From: SHZL01 sp031362985
GTDB lineage: Bacteria; Pseudomonadota; Gammaproteobacteria; Xanthomonadales; SZUA-36
Direction of reading: 5' to 3'
NCBI GenBank assembly: GCA_031362985.1
Contig: JANLTO010000157.1
Location: 36,086-100,085, forward strand
Length of the DNA stretch: 64,000 bases
In this document: positions 42,563-50,002 of the stretch, piece by piece
Layout: every line of letters begins with the position of its first letter
Numbering within the stretch: position 1 is the first letter of the stretch
The notes under the pieces: model-generated
Databases searched by the model: none
What the model was told of the DNA's origin: nothing
Seen by the model: the letters and a program-made list of their open reading frames with translations, nothing else
Program-made: the position numbers and the translations under genes

Positions 42563-44089
42563 ATGAACCTCGCCCAGCTAAAGCAGCACGACCACAGCAA
42601 ATGGAACACAGTCGCCAGTGACGCCAGGCGCCATATCGAAACCCGCTTGTTGATCGACGGCAAATTCGTGGATGCCATAAAAGGCGGGCGCTTTGTCACC
42701 TCGAACCCGGCTAATGGTGAAACCCTGGCGGAAATGTCAGCCGGTGGCGTGGAAGATATCGACCGCGCCGTAGCCGCGGCCAGGAAGGCGTTCTATTCAG
42801 GCGTATGGTCGCGCATGGCGCCGCGTGATCGCATGGATGTCCTGTATCGCTTTGCCGACCTCGTGGATGAGAATGCCGAACAACTGGCCGTGCTGGAAAC
42901 CCTGGATATGGGCAAGCCGATCGCTGATGTGATTAATTTGGACTTGCCGGCGGTGGTAGCGACGATCCGCTTCATGTCCGAGTGCATAGACAAGATCGAA
43001 GGGTCGGTGACCAACACCGATAGCAGCTCCATGCACATGATTTTGCGCGAACCCCTCGGGGTAGTAGGCGCCATTTCTCCCTGGAACTATCCCTTGCTGA
43101 TGGCCGCATGGAAAATAGCTCCGGCTCTGGCTGCCGGTAACACCGTGGTGCTCAAGCCCGCGGAGCAAGCACCCATGAGTTGCTTGCGCCTCGGGGAATT
43201 GTTTCTGCAGGCAGGCGGCCCTCCCGGAGTGTTGAACGTAGTCAATGGCATGGGCGAAATCGCCGGAAAGGCTCTCGCCCTCCACAACGACGTGGCCAAG
43301 CTGACCTTCACGGGATCCACCGAAGTCGGCAAGCTTATCCTGCAATACTCCGGCCAGTCCAACATGAAGCGCGTCGCGCTGGAATGTGGTGGCAAATCGC
43401 CGCAGATTTTCATGGCCGACCTGCCCGACCTCGACAAGGCTGTCGCCGCCGCCTACAACGGCATCTTCGCCAACATGGGAGAAGTCTGCAGCGCAGGTTC
43501 GCGCCTGCTGGTGGAACGCCCCATCTATAACGAATTCATTGAGCGCTTCATTGCCGAAGGCGAACATGCTTACAAACCCGGCGAACCACTGGACCCAGCC
43601 ACCAACATGGGCCCATTGGTTGATCGTGAATCCCAGCAGCGTGTGCTGGGCATGATCGAAACCGGCAAGAAGGAAGGCGCCACCCTGCATTTCGGCGGCA
43701 GCAAACCCAAAGGCCTGGATGAGGGCGCCTACGTCAACCCAACCTTGTTCGGAGACGTTAACAACAACATGACCATTGCCCGGCAGGAAATTTTCGGCCC
43801 GGTGGCCAGCGTGATCCCTTTCGACGGTGCGGAAGAAGCCATCCATATAGCGAACGACACCATTTATGGCCTGGCTTCGGGCATATGGACGCGCGACATC
43901 AACAAGGCCTTTAGTCTCATCAAGAACATTGAAGCCGGCGTGGTGTGGGTGAACAGCTACGAAGACGGCGACATGACCCAGCCCTTTGGCGGTTACAAGC
44001 AGTCCGGCCAGGCACGGGACAAATGCATGGAAAGCATCAAGAGCTACACGCAGTGCAAATCCGCCTGGATTCGCCTCGCCGCGGAGTGA
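42563..44089 (+). CDS. Aldehyde dehydrogenase (gamma-glutamyl-aminobutyraldehyde dehydrogenase-like)
   Basis: The 508-residue enzyme carries the NAD(P)-aldehyde dehydrogenase residues Asn174 in SPWNYP, Glu274 in LECGGKSP and Cys309 in GEVCSAGSR, plus TFTGSTEVG. Length and style fit the PuuC/betaine-aldehyde group. In this cluster it could oxidise a gamma-glutamylated or free amino-aldehyde. GGAGA at 42551-42555 serves the ATG. The last base of the stop overlaps the GTG that may start the next gene. Confidence 0.92.
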   Translation: MNLAQLKQHDHSKWNTVASDARRHIETRLLIDGKFVDAIKGGRFVTSNPANGETLAEMSAGGVEDIDRAVAAARKAFYSGVWSRMAPRDRMDVLYRFADLVDENAEQLAVLETLDMGKPIADVINLDLPAVVATIRFMSECIDKIEGSVTNTDSSSMHMILREPLGVVGAISPWNYPLLMAAWKIAPALAAGNTVVLKPAEQAPMSCLRLGELFLQAGGPPGVLNVVNGMGEIAGKALALHNDVAKLTFTGSTEVGKLILQYSGQSNMKRVALECGGKSPQIFMADLPDLDKAVAAAYNGIFANMGEVCSAGSRLLVERPIYNEFIERFIAEGEHAYKPGEPLDPATNMGPLVDRESQQRVLGMIETGKKEGATLHFGGSKPKGLDEGAYVNPTLFGDVNNNMTIARQEIFGPVASVIPFDGAEEAIHIANDTIYGLASGIWTRDINKAFSLIKNIEAGVVWVNSYEDGDMTQPFGGYKQSGQARDKCMESIKSYTQCKSAWIRLAAE

Positions 44090-44100
44090 AAACCGCCAGC

Positions 44101-44967
44101 ATGCAGTACCAGCTGATTCGCTATTCTACCGAAGGGCCGCTGGCCTGTTTGAGCCTCAACCGGCCGGACAAGCTGAACGCCATTAATGCCGCGATGATCG
44201 CCGAGCTGAACCACGCGCTGGACCAGGCCGAAGCTGACCCGGCAGTGCGCGTGATCATGCTCACGGGTGAAGGGCGGGCGTTTTCTGCCGGCTTCGATCT
44301 GGACATGGGCCTGGACATGAACATGGCTGGACAGGCGGAGGCGAGCACAGACCGCGCAGCGTACACGTCGGCCATGCGGCGCGAGCTCACGCAGGACTTC
44401 AACATCATCATGCGCTTTTGGGACTGCCCCAAGCCAACCATAGCAGCAGTGCACACTTATTGCCTGGGCAGCGCCATGGAAATGGCAGTCGCCTGCGACA
44501 TCACCATGGCCGCCAGCGACTGCCGTTTTGGCGCCCCGGAAGTGAAGTTCGGCAGTGGCATCGTGGCCCTGCTGCTGCCGTGGTTTTGCGGGCCCAAAAA
44601 AGCCAAGGAACTCCTGCTCACCGGCACCGACCACCTGAGTGCAGAACAGGCTGAAGCCTGCGGCCTCGTTAACCAGGTGGTAGCCGCAGATACATTGCTG
44701 GCATCCGCACGGGCCATGGCCATGGATATCGCCGCTAATGACCAGCTCGCAGTGCGGCTGACCAAGCAGGCCATCAACCGGAGCATGGACACCGCCGGTA
44801 TGCGCCGCGCCCTGCTGGACGCACTGGAAACCGATGTTGAAATCGAAAGCACGGATACCCCGGAAACCCGGCAGTTCAATGACATCATGAAAAGCCAGGG
44901 CGCAAAGGCGGCCATTGCCTGGCGCAGAGCCCAGGTCGGATATCAGAACCGTCGCATACCAGCATGA
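44101..44967 (+). CDS. Enoyl-CoA hydratase/isomerase family protein
   Basis: The ATG at 44101 gives 288 residues; a GTG at 44086 overlapping the upstream stop is also possible. Crotonase features are clear: CLSLNRPDKLNAINAAMIAEL, GEGRAFSAGFDLDMG (oxyanion loop), MEMAVACDITMAASDCRFGAPEVKFG and GLVNQVVAAD. It would hydrate or isomerise an enoyl-CoA in the cytoplasm. It complements the acyl-CoA dehydrogenase and synthetase of the island. Confidence 0.9.
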   Translation: MQYQLIRYSTEGPLACLSLNRPDKLNAINAAMIAELNHALDQAEADPAVRVIMLTGEGRAFSAGFDLDMGLDMNMAGQAEASTDRAAYTSAMRRELTQDFNIIMRFWDCPKPTIAAVHTYCLGSAMEMAVACDITMAASDCRFGAPEVKFGSGIVALLLPWFCGPKKAKELLLTGTDHLSAEQAEACGLVNQVVAADTLLASARAMAMDIAANDQLAVRLTKQAINRSMDTAGMRRALLDALETDVEIESTDTPETRQFNDIMKSQGAKAAIAWRRAQVGYQNRRIPA

Positions 44968-45005
44968 TGGACCCAAACAATGAACCCAAATCATGAACCC
45001 AAATC
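44967..45005. repeat. 13-bp tandem repeat before the glutamine-synthetase-like start
   Basis: Units begin at 44967, 44980 and 44993 (ATGAACCCAAATC, the first degenerate) and the fourth ATGAAC at 45006 is the start of the gene. Each unit carries an ATG, and since 13 is not a multiple of 3 the ATGs fall in different frames. No ribosome site is seen before 45006. Confidence 0.85.
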
Positions 45006-46379
45006 ATGAACAATAAAAACGACTACGACACATTTGCCGCGTTCATGGAGCAGGCACCGGATACACGCTATCTTGAACTACTGGTTGCCGATATGAATGG
45101 CACCTTGCGGGGTAAACGCACGGACGTCGAAGATGCAAAAAGGATATACAAGAATAACGTCAACTGGTGTGCCGCCACCCTGGTGCTCGATCATAAAGGC
45201 GTGACGTTCGACAGCATACCCATGGGTGGCGCTGACGGTGACCCGGACCTGAGGGCGCACGTAGTGCCCGGCACCCTGGCGCTGGTGCCATGGGCCAAAA
45301 CCCCCAGCGCCCAGGCCATGGTGGAAACCACCCTGTTTGATGGCACACCCTACTTTCTCGATTCCCGCCAGGTCCTGCGCCGCGCCATGCAACCACTGAC
45401 TGACCTTGGCCTGCACGCGGTGATGGCGGCGGAACTGGAGTTTTACCTGGTGGAGCATGATGGTGAGGGCTACGCTCCACGCTTGCCCCGCATACCGGGC
45501 TCCGACTTGGCGCAGGACGGCAAGCAGTACGCCATGATGGAAGATCTGGAAGACGTGGATGACTTCCTCGCTGACGTCGATGCCTGGTGCCAGGCGCAGA
45601 ATGTTCCGGCCGGTGCCGCTTTGGCGGAATACGCTCCCGGCCAGTTCGAGATCAACCTGCACCATGTGGATGATCCCTTGCGCGCATGTGAACACGCCCT
45701 GATGCTCAAACGAGTGGTCAAGGCCGCGGCGAAAAAACGCGGCCTTGCGGCTTGCTTCATGGCCAAGCCCTTTGGAGGCATTCCCGGCTCCGGCCTGCAC
45801 GTCCATATCAGCCTGCTGGACGATGACGGCAACAACGTGTTTGCCGGTGAATGCAGCGATGGCGCTTTCTCTGAAACCTTGCGCCACGCCATTGGCGGCC
45901 TCGCTGCGACCATGGGCGAAAGCATGGCGATCTATGCGCCCAATGCAAACTCCTACCGCCGCTTCGTGCGCGGAGCGTTTGTGCCATGTACGCCGAACTG
46001 GGGCGTAAACCACCGTGGTGTCGCCCTGCGCATTCCACTCTCCTCGCCGGCTAATAACCGCGTGGAAGTCCGCGTGGCCGGGGCTGATGCCAACCCGTAC
46101 CTGGTGACCGCCGTGATCATGGCGGGGTTGCATCATGGCATCACCCGGCGCTGTGACCCCGGGCGCATGATCCCGGAGCGTGAAGAGCTGGAGGATATCG
46201 TGACGCTGCCGGTGCACTGGCCCCAGGCACTGGACTCCTTCGAGGCAGGAACCATCCTGCCCAACTACCTGGGCAAGGAATTCGCAGAAATCTTTGCACT
46301 GTGCCGCCGCGAGGAATCGAACCGCTTCCAGACCGAGGTTTCCAACCGTGATTACGAGTGGTATTTGCGCGCGGTGTGA
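45006..46379 (+). CDS. Glutamine synthetase-like gamma-glutamyl ligase (PuuA/SpuB-type)
   Basis: The 457-residue protein has glutamine-synthetase landmarks: MAAELEFYLVEHD, the ATP/metal region CFMAKPFGGIPGSGLHVHISLLDDDG, NRVEVRVAGADANPYLVTAVIMAGL and the C-terminal NYLGKEFAEIFALCRREESNRF. Members of the PuuA/SpuB branch couple glutamate to an amine such as putrescine with ATP, the first step of polyamine breakdown. The transporter and aldehyde dehydrogenase around it support that over ammonia assimilation, though gamma-glutamylmethylamide synthetase is a similar protein. Confidence 0.85.
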   Translation: MNNKNDYDTFAAFMEQAPDTRYLELLVADMNGTLRGKRTDVEDAKRIYKNNVNWCAATLVLDHKGVTFDSIPMGGADGDPDLRAHVVPGTLALVPWAKTPSAQAMVETTLFDGTPYFLDSRQVLRRAMQPLTDLGLHAVMAAELEFYLVEHDGEGYAPRLPRIPGSDLAQDGKQYAMMEDLEDVDDFLADVDAWCQAQNVPAGAALAEYAPGQFEINLHHVDDPLRACEHALMLKRVVKAAAKKRGLAACFMAKPFGGIPGSGLHVHISLLDDDGNNVFAGECSDGAFSETLRHAIGGLAATMGESMAIYAPNANSYRRFVRGAFVPCTPNWGVNHRGVALRIPLSSPANNRVEVRVAGADANPYLVTAVIMAGLHHGITRRCDPGRMIPEREELEDIVTLPVHWPQALDSFEAGTILPNYLGKEFAEIFALCRREESNRFQTEVSNRDYEWYLRAV

Positions 46380-46449
46380 CTGTAGGAGGCCATCGACGCC
46401 TCCGCCCGCAAAGGTGGGAGCAAGGGTCGCACAGAAGTTGCTTTCGTAG

Positions 46450-47112
46450 TCATGTTCTTCGGGACGGTTTGGTCTTGCGGGCCAGAAATGCCGTCGCGGC
46501 TGCCCGAGCTGTGGCCGACGTTGCGTCGCGCACCAGCGCACGGAAGACGAGCACGGTGGGTTTCCAGTCTCCCCGCATGGCACTGGCACCTGCAGATCCA
46601 TAACCGCCGCCTGGGCGCGGGCGCAGCTGAACCGCGGGTGGCAGGCCATAGCGCATCAGGATGAAGTTGGCCCAAACACGCGCAGTTCGACCGTTGCCGT
46701 TGGCGAGCGGGTGAATCCGCACCCACTCCGAATGTGCCCATGCAGCCAGATCGATGACTGCGAGCATACCGTCGTCATCGAGGTCTTCGTCAGTTGGGTA
46801 CTGTGCGTCGAGACCTGCAACAACCTCTTGCAGTCTGGTCTCAAAGGCCTGAAGTTCAGCTCCTACCTCCTGTGGAGCGACTCCGAATACATTTCCAATG
46901 CGCACCGCGCATTTCCCAAGGCCACGCTCGCCGCGGAACCGGCCCACATAGATGGAGTTCGGCACCGTGAGTCCGGCCATCATTTCCTTGTGCCATGCCT
47001 TCGCGGTCGAGACCTTGGGAACTACGCGATTCTCTGCATCGGCTCTAGCGCTCGCTAGTACATTGGCGATGTTGAGCCGCAGCTGCGGGCTGTCGCCGTC
47101 CCAATCGGCCAT
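46450..47112 (-). CDS. Fic-family protein (adenylyltransferase/toxin)
   Basis: The 220-residue protein contains the Fic motif HPLANGNGRTAR (His134 to Arg145), a match to HPFxxGNGRxxR with Leu for Phe. Fic proteins transfer AMP or other nucleotides to targets and often act as toxins. There is no recognisable inhibitory motif at the N-terminus, so inhibition probably comes from the small protein encoded 3 bases upstream. The gene pair lies just after the glutamine-synthetase-like gene, on the opposite strand. Confidence 0.85.
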   Translation of the reverse strand: MADWDGDSPQLRLNIANVLASARADAENRVVPKVSTAKAWHKEMMAGLTVPNSIYVGRFRGERGLGKCAVRIGNVFGVAPQEVGAELQAFETRLQEVVAGLDAQYPTDEDLDDDGMLAVIDLAAWAHSEWVRIHPLANGNGRTARVWANFILMRYGLPPAVQLRPRPGGGYGSAGASAMRGDWKPTVLVFRALVRDATSATARAAATAFLARKTKPSRRT

Positions 47113-47115
47113 GGG

Positions 47116-47610
47116 TCAGCTGCTCAGGAGTTCTCTGACCATGGCTTGGGCAGGCCCAAATTTCGTCCTCGCGGCAGCTGCTCCCCCGGGTTCCGCATCG
47201 ACCAAGACACCCTCTACGGGGTCTTCGCCACCAAGGCGGGCTTCCGCATCGACGAACTGCGCAATGGCAGCTGCGAACTTGGGGTCGACGCGTTTGTACG
47301 CTTTGATTTGAGCGAGTACCCCTTTGAGGTCCGATTCGACCTCGGCCGTGCGTTTGTCGATGAACCCCTTGACTGCTTCGTTCACCATCTTGTTGATGGG
47401 CTGCTTCAGAACCTCGTGGAGCAGTTCCAAGCCCTGCTGCAGCTCCGGCTTGAGCCGCAGGGTGGTGGCCTTGGGCTTGAGAGGTGAATGAATCGCTGCG
47501 CCCTTCATGAAGTTGACGGCGGGTACGGGTAGCTTTCCCCGAGCTAATGGGGGAGTGGCTCTCCGTGACACTTTCGATGGGGACTTGGCGCTGACAATTC
47601 GCTTGCTCAT
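47116..47610 (-). CDS. Ribbon-helix-helix-like putative antitoxin
   Basis: The 164-residue basic protein has a motif TTLRLKPELQQGLELLHEVLKQPINKMVNEAVKGFIDKR that resembles a ribbon-helix-helix DNA-binding domain. The stop is 3 bases before the Fic start, the usual order for an antitoxin-toxin operon. Its N-terminus is lysine/arginine-rich and may also contact DNA. The family is not identified more precisely, so the antitoxin role is inferred from position. Confidence 0.65.
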   Translation of the reverse strand: MSKRIVSAKSPSKVSRRATPPLARGKLPVPAVNFMKGAAIHSPLKPKATTLRLKPELQQGLELLHEVLKQPINKMVNEAVKGFIDKRTAEVESDLKGVLAQIKAYKRVDPKFAAAIAQFVDAEARLGGEDPVEGVLVDAEPGGAAAARTKFGPAQAMVRELLSS

Positions 47611-47616
47611 AGCACT

Positions 47617-47645
47617 AGACTAGATGTTTCGGCCAGTGATGTCAA
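47617..47645 (-). promoter_or_regulatory. Promoter of the Fic module with palindromic operator candidate
   Basis: On the minus strand TTGACA (47645-47640) and TAGTCT (47622-47617) are 17 bases apart. The near-palindrome CTAGACTAG (47615-47623) overlaps the -10, a plausible site for autoregulation by the antitoxin. The ATG of the antitoxin is 7 bases downstream. Confidence 0.6.
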
Positions 47646-47689
47646 TTTATAATTTTGACGCCATTTTGCGAGTGTGGCACCGGTACGAG

Positions 47690-47857
47690 TCTCGCTGGCC
47701 ACAGGCACTGGATGCATTCGCAGCAGGAACCATCCTGCCCACCTACCTGGGCCAGGAATTCGCGAGGATATTTGCTCTCACCCGGCGCGAAGAGTCGAAC
47801 CGCTTCCAGACCGAGGTTTCCAACCGCGACTACGAGTGGTACCTGCGCGCTGTGTGA
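47690..47857 (+). pseudogene. 3' remnant of a second glutamine-synthetase-like gene
   Basis: The in-frame translation RWPQALDAFAAGTILPTYLGQEFARIFALTRREESNRFQTEVSNRDYEWYLRAV matches the last 54 residues of the ligase at 45006-46379, with identical final 18 residues but several upstream differences. Codons differ at synonymous sites too, so it is a diverged paralog and not a recent duplication. The junction with non-homologous sequence is at about 47690, right after the Fic operon promoter. Confidence 0.85.
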
Positions 47858-47977
47858 CGTTTGCCGTCCCAAAGATTCAGACTCGCTGCACTTACTTCTC
47901 ACTCTTAAAGTGAAATCGAACTTGCGTTCCTGCGGGAACGTCAAAAATTGTATCCGGCCCCTTTTAACCATACTTCA

Positions 47978-48099
47978 TTGACAATAGTAATTAATATTGA
48001 TTGACATACAATTGACAATATGTCGATTCAGAAGTCATAATTATTGACAATAGTATTTATTACAGTTGACATAACCTTGACAAGACACGTACCTGGACA
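47978..48099 (+). promoter_or_regulatory. Array of TTGACA motifs upstream of the wHTH-HATPase gene
   Basis: Exact TTGACA begins at 47978, 48001, 48012, 48044, 48066 and 48077, with a variant TGGACA at 48094. The gaps of the exact copies are 23, 11, 32, 22 and 11, all near multiples of the helical repeat. The region is very AT-rich compared with the rest. It holds no coding frame and must contain the promoter. Confidence 0.75.
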
Positions 48100-48105
48100 A
48101 TTTCG

Positions 48106-49116
48106 ATGGACACTCCTGAATCCATTCTGGCTTTCTTGAAAAATCAGGGAAGCTCGGGTAGCAAAACACTTTGCGCTCATCTTGGCATCAGCCGGCAAGC
48201 GCTCAACCTGCATCTCAACCGCCTCATCGACGCAGGCAAGATCGTTCGCACCGGCGCAACCAGAAATGCTCGTTACTCACTGCCGGGACATCTGCGCCCG
48301 CCAAAACAATACGGCGGCGAGTTCTTTACTGACGGTCTTGACGAGAACCAGGTGTTTCAACGTCTCGCACTCAGTCAGAACCTTTCCCATTCACTGAATC
48401 CCAATGCGGAAACAGTGTTCCAGTACGTGTTCACCGAGCTGCTGAACAATGCAATTGATCACTCGGAATCCAGGAAAGTTCGTGTATCAGCGGTTCTGGA
48501 CGCACGAACCGTGAAGGCCGACATCAGTGACAATGGCATCGGAATCTTCTCATCCATCGCTCAAAAACTGGGGTTTCCCGACGAACACGATGCTCTGCTC
48601 CAACTGGTTAAGGGCAAGACCACCACGATGCCCGAAGCACATTCAGGCGAGGGGATTTTCTTCTCGTCAAAGGCCGCCTCTGTTCTGGTCATTCGTTCTC
48701 ATCAAATACAAGTTGAGTGGAACAAAAAATTGAAGGACGTATTCGTTTCTAACCGCCGCCACGTGAAAGGAACCCACGTTCATATCGAAGTGCGCCGCGA
48801 TTCCAGGACCAGACTCGAGGACATTTTCAACGAATTTGCCCCGCAGGAATTTGATTTCCAGTTCTCCAAAAGCAGAGTTCAGGTGAAGCTGTTGGGCCAT
48901 AAATACATTTCCCGTTCGGAAGCCCGCCGTCTCATAGTGAACCTGGAAAAGTTCAAACTCCTAGAACTGGATTTCAAGAATGTCGAAAGTGTCGGGCAGG
49001 GTTTCGCAGACGAAGTGTTCCGGGTGTTCACCGTCAGCCATCCGGATACCGTCGTCCAGGCAGTGAATACCAGTCCAGCGGTGGGCGCCATGATCCTGCA
49101 CGCAAAGGGACATTGA
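48106..49116 (+). CDS. Single-chain wHTH - HATPase - STAS-like (DUF4325) regulator
   Basis: The 336-residue protein has a winged helix at 1-65 (LCAHLGISRQALNLHLNRLIDAGKIVRTG), a GHKL ATPase with N box ELLNNAIDHS (111-120), G1 DNGIGI (142-147) and G2 SGEGIFF (180-186), and a C-terminal STAS-like part (SRSEARRLIVNLEKFKLLELDFKNVESVGQGFADEVFRVF). It lacks a histidine-kinase phosphoacceptor domain. The combination of DNA binding, anti-sigma-type kinase fold and anti-anti-sigma-type fold in one chain suggests an ATP-controlled regulator; the function is unknown. It follows a toxin-antitoxin pair and a TTGACA array. Confidence 0.8.
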   Translation: MDTPESILAFLKNQGSSGSKTLCAHLGISRQALNLHLNRLIDAGKIVRTGATRNARYSLPGHLRPPKQYGGEFFTDGLDENQVFQRLALSQNLSHSLNPNAETVFQYVFTELLNNAIDHSESRKVRVSAVLDARTVKADISDNGIGIFSSIAQKLGFPDEHDALLQLVKGKTTTMPEAHSGEGIFFSSKAASVLVIRSHQIQVEWNKKLKDVFVSNRRHVKGTHVHIEVRRDSRTRLEDIFNEFAPQEFDFQFSKSRVQVKLLGHKYISRSEARRLIVNLEKFKLLELDFKNVESVGQGFADEVFRVFTVSHPDTVVQAVNTSPAVGAMILHAKGH

Positions 49117-49157
49117 CGCAGCAGGGATTAAGTTGCATGCGGTGAGAGATCGGACTG

Positions 49158-49841
49158 CTATTTTTTCTTGGTGCTAGTCTCTGATTCCTTCAGATACTCA
49201 TCAAGCGGCAGCAACAGGTTTGGCGCGCCAGTCAATTCATCGGCGAGCGTCTGGGCTGCGGTGATCATCTCAACCGTAAGGCCGCGAGTGGCTGTAATAT
49301 TCTGCCTGGCATGGTTTTCCGGTGAGGAGTCCAGGGCGGCAGACACCAGTAGCAGCGCCACGCCCGCGATCTTGTTTTCTTTCACACCCTGGCCGCGCAC
49401 GTACAGCATGCCCAGGTTGCCGATGGCCAGTGCATCCCCCTGCACCGAAGCCTTGCGATACCACTCATTGGCTTTAGCGTAATCAATTGCAGTGCCGCGA
49501 CCATTTTCGTAGAGCACTCCCAGGTTGAATTGTGCGGCTGAATTCCCTTGCGCAGCTGATTTGGCATACCAGGCCACCGCTTCGTTTTCATCTTTGCCAA
49601 CCCCGATGCCTTGCTCGTACATCAGGGCCACGTTGAATTGGGAATCGGCATGGCCCTCCTTGGCAGCTGCGAGAAATTCTTTGTAAGCGAGCGGCAGGTT
49701 GTTGGCTGCATAAGCTGCGATCCCGGCATCGAAATGCGCCTGTGCCTGGGGATTCTCCGTGGTTTGGGCCTGAGCCGTGAACACCATTGCGGCAAGGAAG
49801 CACGGGCCGAGCGCAAGGATTAGGGAACTGATCAGTTTCAT
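49158..49841 (-). CDS. Exported Sel1-repeat protein
   Basis: The ATG at 49841 gives 227 residues with a signal peptide (ISSLILALGPCFLAAMVFTAQA). Three Sel1-like units follow (ADSQFNVALMYEQGIGVGKDENEAVAWYAKSAAQGNSAAQFNLGVLYENGRGTAIDYAKANEWYRKASVQGDALAIGNLGMLYVRGQGV). Such solenoids act in protein-protein interactions in the envelope. It stands alone; the C-terminus is Lys-rich. Confidence 0.85.
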   Translation of the reverse strand: MKLISSLILALGPCFLAAMVFTAQAQTTENPQAQAHFDAGIAAYAANNLPLAYKEFLAAAKEGHADSQFNVALMYEQGIGVGKDENEAVAWYAKSAAQGNSAAQFNLGVLYENGRGTAIDYAKANEWYRKASVQGDALAIGNLGMLYVRGQGVKENKIAGVALLLVSAALDSSPENHARQNITATRGLTVEMITAAQTLADELTGAPNLLLPLDEYLKESETSTKKK

Positions 49842-50002
49842 TTTGTGTGGATTCCAATAGCAGTGCCTGGGCAAACTGCCCCAGCGACTTTTCTTACATC
49901 ATGTTACTTCCAAATCGGCCTGCAACACTTACTTGGTATATGCGCACCGGGTGAAACTCGCCGGGTGCAGTATGGACTGACAGCTCAGCGCGGTTGGTTT
50001 TC

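Noticed and set aside
39041..44967. Direct assignment as a DMSP demethylation (dmdABCD) operon
   Set aside because: Folds match in part, but the ligase is ADP-forming instead of AMP-forming and the region carries polyamine genes; kept only as an analogy in the findings.
45078..46649. 523-codon open frame on the minus strand
   Set aside because: It is antisense to the gamma-glutamyl ligase, whose conserved residues are clear; the antisense translation has no family features and arises from GC-rich codon bias.
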